Source of the DNA: Bremerella volcania
Lineage (GTDB): Bacteria > Planctomycetota > Planctomycetia > Pirellulales > Pirellulaceae
NCBI RefSeq assembly: GCF_007748115.1
Contig: NZ_CP036289.1
Location: 1,488,001 to 1,552,000, forward strand
Length of the DNA: 64,000 nt
Direction of reading: 5' to 3'
Shown here: positions 36,083 to 44,388 of the stretch, one piece after another
How the letters are laid out: the number at the start of each line of letters is the position of its first letter
Numbering within the stretch: the first letter of the stretch is position 1
Made by a program: the position numbers and the translations under genes
Notes under the pieces: model-generated
Database searches by the model: none
What the model was told of the DNA's origin: nothing
Seen by the model: only the letters and a program-made list of their open reading frames with translations

Positions 36083-37510
36083 ATGAACTGGTTACAAGAG
36101 CAAACGCGACGGCACTTCTTTCGCAATTGTGGTGTCGGCATCGGTAAGATCGCCCTGGCATCGCTATTGGCTCAGTCGAGTGAAGTCGTGGCCGAAGATG
36201 CAAGCCCATTCGCGCCCAAGCCAACGCACTTTCCGGCCAAGGCCAAGCGGGTGATCTACCTGTTCATGGCCGGCGCTCCAAGCCAGTTGGAACTTTTCGA
36301 CTACAAACCGAAACTGGCCGAGATGGAAGGGAAGCCGATTCCCCCATCGGTGATCGCCGGTCAGCGCTATGCGTTCATTCAGCCTGATGCGGCGGTGCTC
36401 GGCCCTAGATTCAAGTTCGCCAGGCATGGTCAGTGCGGTGCCGAAATCTCGGAAGTGCTGCCTGGGTTGTCCAAGGTGGTCGATGACATCGCCATCGTGC
36501 GTTCGGTCCATACCGATCATTTCAACCATTCGCCGGCCCAACTGTTTTGCAATACGGGTAACGGTGTGCCAGGGCGTCCGAGCATGGGGTCGTGGCTCAG
36601 CTATGGGCTGGGGAGCGAAGCGAATGATTTGCCCTCGTTCGTGGTGCTCAAGAGTGGCGGTAGTTTGAGTGGCGGTGCGGCAATGTGGAACGCTGGCTTT
36701 TTGCCCTCGGTCCATCAAGGCGTACCCTTCCGCAGTCATGGCCAGCCGATCTTGCACGTTTCCAACCCGCCAGGCTACGACGACAAGGCCCAGCGTGACT
36801 CGCTCGACTTGATTCATCATCTGAACGAGAAGCAGCTGGGAGACATCGGCGATCCCGAGATTCGCACGCGGATGGAAGCGTACGAAATGGCCTTCCGCAT
36901 GCAGTCGCGTGCTCCGGAACTAATGGACTATTCGCAAGAGACCAAGGAGACGCTTGACCTGTACGGGGCCAATCCGCTCGATCCGAAGAGTGACTTTGCC
37001 ACCAACTGCTTGATGGCCCGTCGTCTCGCCGAGCGAGGTGTCCGATTCGTCCAGGTTTACCACGCCGGCTGGGACCATCATAGCAACGTTGAAGGAGGCA
37101 TTCGCGGGCAGGCCAAGCAAACCGATCAAGCCTGTGCGGCGCTGGTCGAAGACCTTCGTCGCCGCGGCATGCTCGAGGACACGTTGGTGGTGTGGGGTGG
37201 TGAGTTCGGCCGCACGCCGATGGTCGAAGCGAGTGCCGCGCTGGGTCGAAGCCAGGGACGCGACCATCATCCGCAAGCGTTCACGATGTGGTTTGCCGGC
37301 GGCGGCATAAAGCCGGGGTTTTCGCTCGGCAAGACGGACGAACTCGGATTTAACGTCGTCGAGAACCAGGTACACGTCCACGACGTTCAGGCCACCATTC
37401 TCAAGTGCCTGGGGATCGACCATACGAAGCTGACGTTCCGTCATCGTGGGCTGAATTTCAGGCTGACCGGCGTCGAAGAGCATCATCCTGTCGATCAGTT
37501 GTTAATCTGA
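36083..37510 (+). CDS. DUF1501 protein (Tat-exported sulfatase-like fold)
   Basis: 475 residues from ATG 36083, 14 bases after the PSCyt1 stop. The N-terminus TRRHFFRNCGVG is a twin-arginine-type signal. DUF1501 has an alkaline-phosphatase-like core; features seen are YLFMAGAPSQLELFDYKP, HTDHFNHSPAQ, GVRFVQVYHAGWDHHSN and VVWGGEFGRTPM with the following GRDHHPQAFTMWFAGG. These His/Asp clusters would bind metals, though the catalytic nucleophile of sulfatases is absent. It accompanies the cytochrome/DUF1553 protein in the same operon in most planctomycetes. Function unproven. Confidence 0.95.
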   Translation: MNWLQEQTRRHFFRNCGVGIGKIALASLLAQSSEVVAEDASPFAPKPTHFPAKAKRVIYLFMAGAPSQLELFDYKPKLAEMEGKPIPPSVIAGQRYAFIQPDAAVLGPRFKFARHGQCGAEISEVLPGLSKVVDDIAIVRSVHTDHFNHSPAQLFCNTGNGVPGRPSMGSWLSYGLGSEANDLPSFVVLKSGGSLSGGAAMWNAGFLPSVHQGVPFRSHGQPILHVSNPPGYDDKAQRDSLDLIHHLNEKQLGDIGDPEIRTRMEAYEMAFRMQSRAPELMDYSQETKETLDLYGANPLDPKSDFATNCLMARRLAERGVRFVQVYHAGWDHHSNVEGGIRGQAKQTDQACAALVEDLRRRGMLEDTLVVWGGEFGRTPMVEASAALGRSQGRDHHPQAFTMWFAGGGIKPGFSLGKTDELGFNVVENQVHVHDVQATILKCLGIDHTKLTFRHRGLNFRLTGVEEHHPVDQLLI

Positions 37511-37513
37511 CGC

Positions 37514-38287
37514 TCACGCTTTCGCGTTCAGCTCGACCAGGAAGTGTTCGCTGAACGTGTTGATCGCGATGTGATCGTCTTCCACGTACGGATCAAATTC
37601 CTGAAGAAGTTCTTCCCGTGGAATCTTTCGGAGGTAGTCGCCGAACAGGAACCGCAGGATCTTCCAGCGGTTCTCTTCGCTATCGGGAAAACGTAGCTGG
37701 TAGTGTGACAGGGACATTTCGATACGGACGTCGTGGGAAGCGAGGTTCTCGGCAACGTCCTCGGCTACGTAATAGGGAATCGGCTGATTGAGCAGGTCGA
37801 AGCCGACTTTCCAAAGCTTGATCAGAGCATTCTCGTGACCGGCCATCGCCAACAGCATTTTTCCCTCGGGATGCAAGCGTTCCAACAACTGGTCGATCGT
37901 CTGGCCCAGGTTTTCGGCGTAATACAAGACGTGATTGGAAAGAATCACGTCGAAGGTCGGCCGCTGGTCGTACGAGGCTTCCCCCAAGCTGGCGATCGCA
38001 TGATCGCTGTAGCACGACAACCTTTTGGCTGCGATCTCTTGTTGATGATCGACCGGTTCAAAGAGAGTCAGATACAGCGATGCCTTGGGCCACGCCAGGG
38101 CATCGAGAAGTTGGCGACTGAATTCTCCGGTACCGCAGCCAAAGTCGAGCAGATGAATGTCCGATCGCCCGTTGCCGAAACCGACCAGCTTACGGGCATA
38201 CTCCTCGACGTCGCTTTTCGCCTCGGTGGCATGCGACATGAAAAACGCGTAATCGGTTTCGATCACGCCAAAGTCCTTCGTTGCCAT
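37514..38287 (-). CDS. Class I SAM-dependent methyltransferase
   Basis: 257 residues from ATG 38287 (MATKDFGVIETDYAFF); the frame runs to 38374 but the extension is not protein-like. Motif I LLDFGCGTGE at about 54-63, an acidic end of strand 2 (LFEPVD) and motif IV VILSNHVLYY identify the Rossmann methyltransferase fold. The C-terminal half is less conserved (SLSHYQLRFPDSEENRWKILRFLFGDYLRKIP). The substrate, small molecule or protein, cannot be told. Convergent with the DUF1501 gene with a 3-base gap. Confidence 0.88.
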   Translation of the reverse strand: MATKDFGVIETDYAFFMSHATEAKSDVEEYARKLVGFGNGRSDIHLLDFGCGTGEFSRQLLDALAWPKASLYLTLFEPVDHQQEIAAKRLSCYSDHAIASLGEASYDQRPTFDVILSNHVLYYAENLGQTIDQLLERLHPEGKMLLAMAGHENALIKLWKVGFDLLNQPIPYYVAEDVAENLASHDVRIEMSLSHYQLRFPDSEENRWKILRFLFGDYLRKIPREELLQEFDPYVEDDHIAINTFSEHFLVELNAKA

Positions 38288-38474
38288 GGTGATTCTCAAG
38301 AGGTGGTGCAGGAATTTCGCGGCGGGAGCATCAACTATGTTTGATCTTAATGAGAATACCACCGCCCCGGTCAAGACGAAAACATTGCGGGGAAAACGAT
38401 GACGCTCGAATTTCGAATTGCTAAACTAAGAGCAGCTTATCGATAACGTCCGTTCGCGTTCAGGAATAGGGATT

Positions 38475-38789
38475 ATGGACATTGCCACGCTGTTCGCCTG
38501 GTTCGTCATTGCGGTCTTGTTTTCTGTGGTCGTCGCCGCGATTGTTGGTTTAGGGTCGCTGCCTGGCGGTATCGCAAAGCAGCGGAATCATCCCCACGCC
38601 GATGCCATCAATGCGGCCAGTTGGATTGGACTGGCGCTGGGCGGAATCCTTTGGCCGATCGCGTTCGTGTGGGCGTTTATTCCTTTTGGCAAATCGAACT
38701 CCACCGGTGATGGGGAAGTCGAGTCACTCCGCAAACAGGTCGCCCAGCTTCAAGCCGAACTGGCTTCCCTTAAGAATGCGTCCACTTAA
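38475..38789 (+). CDS. DUF3302 inner-membrane protein, YiaW-like
   Basis: 104 residues with two transmembrane helices and a short coiled-coil tail (VESLRKQVAQLQAELASLKN). The segment IAKQRNHPHADAINAASWIG matches the conserved core of E. coli YiaW (IAKKRNHPHADAI...), the hallmark of DUF3302. It is followed after 33 bases by a YiaV-like membrane fusion protein, the same pairing as yiaW-yiaV in enterobacteria. Likely a small partner subunit of an export or envelope complex. Confidence 0.85.
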   Translation: MDIATLFAWFVIAVLFSVVVAAIVGLGSLPGGIAKQRNHPHADAINAASWIGLALGGILWPIAFVWAFIPFGKSNSTGDGEVESLRKQVAQLQAELASLKNAST

Positions 38790-38822
38790 GATCGATCGCC
38801 TCCTGCAAAAGATAGGTTCACG

Positions 38823-39947
38823 ATGATTGCCTTGTTCGTCATTCTGTACGTGGCGGGGATTTGGCTCTTCTATATGAAGCTGAAGGTCAAGCCGACGCCG
38901 GTGAACCTGGCCGCGTGCGCCGTGATCGGCGTTGTCGCGGTGGGTGCGATCGTGATCTGCTGGCAGTTCTCGGCGCCGACGTCCAGTCAACTGGTCGTTT
39001 CGCGTTATACGATTCAGATCGTACCGCAGGTCCGAGGGCCCATTACCAAGATCGAAGCCAAGCCCAACGTGCCGCTGACCAAGGGAAAAGATATACTGTT
39101 TGAGATACAAAGAGATCCTTATCAGTTCGCCGTAAATCAGAGCCAAGGGGCCGTCAGTGCCGCCGAGAAAACGGTCGAGCAGTTGCAAGCGGGAATCAAA
39201 GTCGCCGATGCCACGATTCAAGAGGCGACGGCCAGTCTCGAGGCGGCCAAGGCTGACCTGGCTGCCAAGGAAGATGCCAACCAGCGATCACCAGGGGCCG
39301 TGAGCGCCTTGGAACTGACGGAACTGCGGGCGAGGGTCGCGGCCGCGGAAGCAGGCGTTGATAAAGCAAACGCAGCGAAAGAAGTTGCCTCATTTACGCT
39401 GCAGACGGCACAGCAGCAAGTCGACGTCGCCAAGGCCCAGCTTGCAACGGCCCAGTTCAATCTCGAGCAGTGCACCGTCTACGCGCCGGCCGATGGTTTT
39501 GTGACGAACTGGCAAGTCCGCGAGGGGGCGATGGCCGTGCCGCTGCCGCTGGCTCCCATGGGCACGTTCATCGATACGACCCGTGCCGATATCGTCGGAG
39601 TTTTCAGTCAGAATGTGCTGAAGAATGTCGCCCCCGGCGATCGTGTCGAAATGGCACTGAAGAGCCATCCCGGTCAGGTATTCGCCGGTACGGTCGATTC
39701 CGTCATCCAGGCCAGCGGGGAAGGGCAGTTCGTCACCTCAGGCAAACTACTGGATGCCGCCAGTGTTCATTCCAGCGGTAAATTTGCCGTCAAAATCGTG
39801 TTAGACGACGAGCAATTTGCCAAGTCGCTTCCCATGGGAACCGCTGGCATGGCGACGATTTACACGCAAAAAGGGAAACCATTTCAGATCATCAGCACCG
39901 TTACGGTCCGTATCAAGGCCTGGATGTATTACCTGTTGCCGATGTAA
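38823..39947 (+). CDS. HlyD/EmrA-type membrane fusion protein, YiaV-like
   Basis: 374 residues. N-terminal helices (MIALFVILYVAGIWLFYMKL, then VNLAACAVIGVVAVGAIVIC) anchor it; next comes the split lipoyl domain (RGPITKIEAKPNVPLTKGKDILFEI ... CTVYAPADGFVTNWQVREGA), interrupted by a long coiled-coil hairpin rich in Ala, Glu and Gln (about 100-210), then a beta-barrel part. It would bridge the inner membrane to an outer partner. Neither a transporter nor an outer-membrane channel gene is adjacent; DUF3302 is the only partner in view. Confidence 0.9.
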   Translation: MIALFVILYVAGIWLFYMKLKVKPTPVNLAACAVIGVVAVGAIVICWQFSAPTSSQLVVSRYTIQIVPQVRGPITKIEAKPNVPLTKGKDILFEIQRDPYQFAVNQSQGAVSAAEKTVEQLQAGIKVADATIQEATASLEAAKADLAAKEDANQRSPGAVSALELTELRARVAAAEAGVDKANAAKEVASFTLQTAQQQVDVAKAQLATAQFNLEQCTVYAPADGFVTNWQVREGAMAVPLPLAPMGTFIDTTRADIVGVFSQNVLKNVAPGDRVEMALKSHPGQVFAGTVDSVIQASGEGQFVTSGKLLDAASVHSSGKFAVKIVLDDEQFAKSLPMGTAGMATIYTQKGKPFQIISTVTVRIKAWMYYLLPM

Positions 39948-40003
39948 CGAGCGTGAAACTCAGGTGAAATTGCCCCTCTCCGCCAATTCTTCCGACGCTT
40001 TTA

Positions 40004-40033
40004 TTGCGACCCCCAAAAAACACCACCTATAAT
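40004..40033 (+). promoter_or_regulatory. Probable sigma-70 promoter
   Basis: TTGCGA at 40004-40009 and a consensus TATAAT at 40028-40033, spacer 18. It would start transcription about 55 bases before the gene at 40094. Confidence 0.55.
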
Positions 40034-40093
40034 TTGGGATGAAACACCCTACCAAGGGGCGAACTCAACTAAGCAGAGAACGGGGGACGTCGG

Positions 40094-41044
40094 ATGAAGT
40101 TTCTATCTTCGCCCAGTAGATGCCATCTTACCGGTAAGATCGGCGATGGTTTGCTGGCATGCTCTATTGTGTTGCTGCTTAGTGCGGCGGGTTACGCCCA
40201 ATCGACCGAGCCGACAAACAAACCGCTTGAGAAAGAACTGCAAACGGCTTTCCAGGCGTTTGAAAAGGCATTCAATCAGCACGATGCCAAAGCGATCGCC
40301 AACCTCTGGCAGGAAGATGCCGTCCATCACCAGACGACCGTGGCCGGCAATCTGAAGGGACGCGCCGCGATTCTAGCCGCGTACGAAGCTCTCTTTCAAG
40401 CCGATCCCCAGGCCAAGCTGGTAATCACGCTGAATTCGTTTCGTGAAGTCGCCCCCAATGTGGTCAGCGTGAAGTGCTCGACGCAGCTCTCGCACAGCGA
40501 CAAGTCGGTATCGTTCTCGCGTTTGTCGGCACTGCTCGCCAAGCATGACGACCAGTGGCTGATCAGTGAAGTGGAAGAAACCGATGTGCCGCCCAGCGCC
40601 GCAGGCTCGCCCAGCGGTTTGCAACAACTCGAATGGCTGGTGGGTGTATGGGTCGACGGCGATGAAAAGGCGACCGTCTCGAATCAGGTCTATTGGATCA
40701 GTGGCGGTAACTTCCTGGCCCGCAATTATCAAATGAACACGCCGCAAGGTTTCGGCCAGTATGGCATGCAGATCCTCGGCTGGGACAACGAACATAACGT
40801 GATCCGCTGCTGGCAGTTTGACGGTGACGGAAGCTTCGGTGAAGGGACGTTCGAACAAACCGGTCCCGCGACTTGGCGCTGCCCGATGGTCGTGAAGCTG
40901 GTTGATGGTCGTCGTGCTTCGTACAGCCAGGTGATCGAGCGCGTTTCGCCAAACGAGTTGAAGCTCAGCCTGGTCAATATGGAAGTCGACGGTCACGCGC
41001 TTCCAGGAACGGGGCCTGACAAGCTTACCCGTTACGGCAACTAG
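40094..41044 (+). CDS. Secreted SnoaL-like (DUF4440) protein
   Basis: 316 residues. Hydrophobic signal segment (GLLACSIVLLLSAAGYAQ, cleavage near 36). Residues of about 45-165 form a SnoaL/NTF2-like cone (ELQTAFQAFEKAFNQHDAKAIANLWQEDAVHHQ ... AILAAYEALF), a common planctomycete secreted domain. The C-terminal half (LEWLVGVWVDGDEKATVSNQVYWISGGNFLARNY) reads as a beta-barrel related to DUF1579-like lipocalin folds. Possibly a binding protein or hydrolase; no catalytic assignment. Good promoter upstream; the next gene follows after 37 bases and may be co-transcribed. Confidence 0.85.
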   Translation: MKFLSSPSRCHLTGKIGDGLLACSIVLLLSAAGYAQSTEPTNKPLEKELQTAFQAFEKAFNQHDAKAIANLWQEDAVHHQTTVAGNLKGRAAILAAYEALFQADPQAKLVITLNSFREVAPNVVSVKCSTQLSHSDKSVSFSRLSALLAKHDDQWLISEVEETDVPPSAAGSPSGLQQLEWLVGVWVDGDEKATVSNQVYWISGGNFLARNYQMNTPQGFGQYGMQILGWDNEHNVIRCWQFDGDGSFGEGTFEQTGPATWRCPMVVKLVDGRRASYSQVIERVSPNELKLSLVNMEVDGHALPGTGPDKLTRYGN

Positions 41045-41081
41045 GACTTCACGCACACAAGAAACATAAGGGAACATTTCC

Positions 41082-42740
41082 ATGCAGCGAAATCTATTAA
41101 CCGGGTGCTTTGCCGTCGTGGCGGCGGTCCTCTTTCCCGTAGCGACGTACGCGGTTGGCTTTCATGGTGGTGGCGGTTTCCACGGCGGTGGAATGGGAGG
41201 CATGGGAGGCGGCTTTCATGGCGGCGGAGTGATGCCTGGCGGTGGCTTTCACCCCGGTGGTGCTGGCGGCGGCGGATTTTCCGGAAACTTTGGCGGCGGG
41301 GCGCTGGGCGCCGGCCGCTTTGGCGGAGGAGACTTTGGTGGCGCTCATCTACCGTCCGGCGTTCACTTGCCGCAAGGAGGGGTCAACCTTCCTTCCGGCG
41401 TCGCGGGACGTTTCCCGGGTACGCTGAATCCTTCGTCGCTGCACGGGGGTGATCCTCTGGCCGGTATCGGCGAAAGCCACGCCGGCTTCCCTTCGTTCAC
41501 TTCGCACTTGCCCAACGGCGGGCGACCTTCGACGGGCCAACTGCAAAGCTTTCTCGGTTTGCAGGGTGGTCCTCAAGCTGACGGTGGAATTCGCTCGAAT
41601 TTCCCGCCTGATGCTGCCAGTAAGGTCCGTGACCAGCTAAGCAATATCGTCGGGCCAGGCAGTGCCGGTGCCAACAAGCTGAGCAGTTGGCTGGATAACA
41701 ACCCGGACCGCGCCGCGAAGCTCGAGCAATGGGCCGACAAGGCGAAGGGCTCGGGGCTGATTGGCAGCGGGGCGTTCAGTCAGAATCATCCCAACGCCAG
41801 TAACCAAATCGAAAAGTGGCTGGGGGGTGACGGTCCGAAGCCTGGGAGCGATTTTTGGAGCAAGGACCATCCGAATCTTGATAACAAGCTGCAGAACTTC
41901 CAGAACAACGGCAACATCGCCAACAAATGGAACAACATTCACGACAACCATATCGACGGCGACTGGTGGAGCGTCAATCATCCCGAGATCACGCAGAACA
42001 TCGAAAACCATTTCAACTGGAATCGTCCTGGAAGTGACTGGTGGAGCCACAACCATCCGAACCTTCGGCCGTGGTACTACCAACACGATTGGCACAATCA
42101 CGCCTGGTGGTACTGGTGGGGTGGGGTGACCTGGGGGCGCATGACGGCCTGGTTCCCATACTACGGCTGGGGTGCTCCGATCTATTACGACTACGGCGAC
42201 GGGGGCAACGTCGTGTACCAGGACAACTCCGTCTACGTCAACGGGCAAGACGTCGGCACGCAAGAGCAGTACGCCCAGTCGGCAATGGACCTGGCGACCG
42301 TGCAGCCTTCCGACACGCAGTCCGATAACCAGCAAGGCGACAACAGCGATGGGGATCAGTTCCTGCCGCTGGGGACCTTCGCGATTTCGACCAGTGAAGA
42401 AGATCCGAAGCCGACGCGGGTGATCCAACTGGCCGTCGATCATAACGGGATCATCAGTGGGTCGTACTACAACACGTCGACCGACAAGTCGTACCTGGTG
42501 CAAGGAAAGGTCGACAAGAAGACGCAGCGTTGTGCGTTCACGGTGGGGGACAATTCTTCGACGGTCTTTGAGACCGGGATCTATAATCTCACCAAGAACG
42601 AAGTGCCGGTCCTGGTTCATTTCGGTACGGCCAGCACCCAGCACTACCTGTTGATTCGGATGGACCCGCCGAAAGATGCGACGAAGGATGGTAGCGGCGA
42701 TGCTTCCAGCGATTCGCCCAACCAAGGGCTGCCGTTCTAA
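41082..42740 (+). CDS. Secreted Gly-rich protein with WWS-x-HP repeats
   Basis: 552 residues in four parts: a signal peptide to about 25; a Gly/His/Phe-rich stretch (GFHGGGGFHGGG and similar, to about 95); a Pro/Gly/Leu part; then at about 225-345 degenerate repeats of about 30 residues centred on W-S-x-[DN]-HP-[NE], namely FWSKDHPNLDNKL, WWSVNHPEITQNI and WWSHNHPNLRPW. The end (about 430-530) is a beta-rich domain (VIQLAVDHNGIISGSYYNTST). Layouts like this are common among planctomycete surface proteins. Function unknown. Confidence 0.82.
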   Translation: MQRNLLTGCFAVVAAVLFPVATYAVGFHGGGGFHGGGMGGMGGGFHGGGVMPGGGFHPGGAGGGGFSGNFGGGALGAGRFGGGDFGGAHLPSGVHLPQGGVNLPSGVAGRFPGTLNPSSLHGGDPLAGIGESHAGFPSFTSHLPNGGRPSTGQLQSFLGLQGGPQADGGIRSNFPPDAASKVRDQLSNIVGPGSAGANKLSSWLDNNPDRAAKLEQWADKAKGSGLIGSGAFSQNHPNASNQIEKWLGGDGPKPGSDFWSKDHPNLDNKLQNFQNNGNIANKWNNIHDNHIDGDWWSVNHPEITQNIENHFNWNRPGSDWWSHNHPNLRPWYYQHDWHNHAWWYWWGGVTWGRMTAWFPYYGWGAPIYYDYGDGGNVVYQDNSVYVNGQDVGTQEQYAQSAMDLATVQPSDTQSDNQQGDNSDGDQFLPLGTFAISTSEEDPKPTRVIQLAVDHNGIISGSYYNTSTDKSYLVQGKVDKKTQRCAFTVGDNSSTVFETGIYNLTKNEVPVLVHFGTASTQHYLLIRMDPPKDATKDGSGDASSDSPNQGLPF

Positions 42741-42770
42741 CGGGTAAGAATTCAGACGTGATCTCACGAC

Positions 42771-42792
42771 ATGCCCACGTTTGCGTGGGCAT
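42771..42792. repeat. ATGCCCACG/CGTGGGCAT palindrome
   Basis: Nine-pair stem with loop TTTG, 31 bases after the stop of the WWS-repeat gene; followed by TTTCG. Member of the GCCCACG family seen at 12668, possibly acting as a terminator here. Confidence 0.65.
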
Positions 42793-42910
42793 GTTTCGTT
42801 CGAAAACGCTCGCAGGGGTTCCCAATAAAAACGTTGGCACTGGTTGGTCGCTCCGATAAACTGGGACCTAACCCTCTTTTCTTTCTTCCTTTCGTCGAGG
42901 CCAGTCGACC

Positions 42911-43774
42911 ATGTCCGATCAAGAATCGACCGCCATTCTTACCCCAGCCAACGACCCCGAGATGGTAGAAGCCGCTGAAAAAGCGCGGCAGACCTTCAAA
43001 TACTTCTGGCGCGAGATGTCGTGGGAACGCCGCCGAATCATCCCGGGGCTGGAGCTTGCCGCCGTGAAAGCGACCTTTGAAGATCCTCCCGAACTACGCA
43101 CCGGCGACTCGGATGAACTCGAAAAAGAGCACATGTGGCTGATGGACGTTGACTTCGACGGCAAGCACCTGACCGGCACGCTGATCAACTCTCCCCACTC
43201 GCTCAAGTCGGTGAAAGAAGGGGACGAGGTGAAGATCCCCGGCAAGCAGATTTGCGATTGGATGTACGTCATGTTCGGCAAGGTCTACGGCGGCTTTACG
43301 GTCGACCTGATGCGGTCGCGTCTGGCTCCCAGCGAACGCCGCGAACATGACAATGCGTGGGGCTTTGATTTCGGCGAAGTGGGGGTCGTCAATCTCGTAC
43401 CGCCAGATTACATCGGCGAGAAGCCAGTCAAGCAAGGCTTCTTCAGCAAGCTGTTTGGTGGCGCCGCCAAGCAACAACCGCAAGACTACGCCAAGGTCGC
43501 CGCCCACGAGCACCCCATGTCGGTCAACATGCGTCCCTCGTTCGAGGAAGCCTTGGCCGGCAATCCCGAGATGCTCAACGAGCCAGACGACAGGGGGTTC
43601 ACCTTCCTGCACCAGTTGGCCCTGGGAGGCTCGCTCGATGGCGTCGACGTTTGCCTGAACAACGGCGCCGACCCGAACAAGCCTGCCGGCAACGGCATGA
43701 CGCCGTACATGCTGGCCAAGTCGCTGGGATGGAAGAAGGTGATGAAGCGATTGGAAGAGGCTGGCGGGGCTTAA
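42911..43774 (+). CDS. DUF2314 domain protein with ankyrin repeats
   Basis: 287 residues. Residues of about 20-150 are a DUF2314 domain (AVKATFEDPPELRTGDSDELEKEHMWL, HLTGTLINSPHSLKSVKEGDEVKIPGKQICDWMYV). The linker carries GFFSKLFGGAAK, then two ankyrin-like repeats close the protein (DDRGFTFLHQLALGGSLDGVDVCLNNGADPN and GMTPYMLAKSLGWKKVMKRL). DUF2314 is a small domain found in cytoplasmic proteins of unknown or immunity-type function. It is first of three plus-strand genes of similar flavour (next at 43811). Confidence 0.85.
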   Translation: MSDQESTAILTPANDPEMVEAAEKARQTFKYFWREMSWERRRIIPGLELAAVKATFEDPPELRTGDSDELEKEHMWLMDVDFDGKHLTGTLINSPHSLKSVKEGDEVKIPGKQICDWMYVMFGKVYGGFTVDLMRSRLAPSERREHDNAWGFDFGEVGVVNLVPPDYIGEKPVKQGFFSKLFGGAAKQQPQDYAKVAAHEHPMSVNMRPSFEEALAGNPEMLNEPDDRGFTFLHQLALGGSLDGVDVCLNNGADPNKPAGNGMTPYMLAKSLGWKKVMKRLEEAGGA

Positions 43775-43810
43775 CCGCCGAACTGGTGTCGCTTGAAAGG
43801 GAAGCAAACA

Positions 43811-44353
43811 TTGAAGGCAATCCGCGTCGCTAGTTATCTGGCCGCTTCCGACTTGTTACGGCGGGAAGCTGGTCTGTGGGATGTGATTGTCGTGCTGGGT
43901 AGGGAAGCGGAACTGAATCCATTGGTCGCGGAAACCACCCAGCGCCATCTCGTGTTACGCTTCGACGACATCGAATTTCCCGTCCAGGGGCAACAGCACG
44001 TCACTTCGACACACATCCAACAGGCCCTCGCATTCGCTAAGAATAGCGAAAACTTGTTGGTAACCTGCCGAGCGGGGCAAAGCCGCAGCGTTGCGTTGGC
44101 GTTCGTCCTGAACTGTCAGCATTTCGGGTTGTTATCGGCTACGGAGATGCTGAATCCCAGACGGCATGTCCCGAACCAATTGCTGATTCACGAAGCAGCC
44201 CTTTGGTTAGATCGTCCCGATATGGAAGATGCGTTTCACGCATGGCGAGCGAGAAACGCACACATCGTACTCTCCGACTACTACGACGAAATTAGTGACG
44301 AGGTGGATGCGTTGGAAGCTTCCGGTGTCGTCAATCAAGTTTCTGTCGATTAA
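43811..44353 (+). CDS. Dual-specificity-phosphatase-like protein
   Basis: 180 residues from TTG 43811, chosen because AGGGAAG lies seven bases upstream; TTG 43793 is the outer option. The P-loop CRAGQSR at 86-92 fits C-x5-R of the Cys-based protein phosphatases, with a Ser after the Arg as in dual-specificity enzymes, and RFDDIEFP at 50-57 would supply the general-acid Asp. The rest of the fold (ASYLAASDLL, VIVVLGREAELNPLVAETTQ) matches the family. Target unknown. Confidence 0.85.
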   Translation: MKAIRVASYLAASDLLRREAGLWDVIVVLGREAELNPLVAETTQRHLVLRFDDIEFPVQGQQHVTSTHIQQALAFAKNSENLLVTCRAGQSRSVALAFVLNCQHFGLLSATEMLNPRRHVPNQLLIHEAALWLDRPDMEDAFHAWRARNAHIVLSDYYDEISDEVDALEASGVVNQVSVD

Positions 44354-44388
44354 ACCCTTTTCAACATCATGCCGGGATACTTATAACC

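Noticed and set aside
41637..42767. Minus-strand open frame opposite the WWS-repeat gene
   Set aside because: Composition is Val/Pro/Arg-rich and it mirrors the repeats of the real gene.
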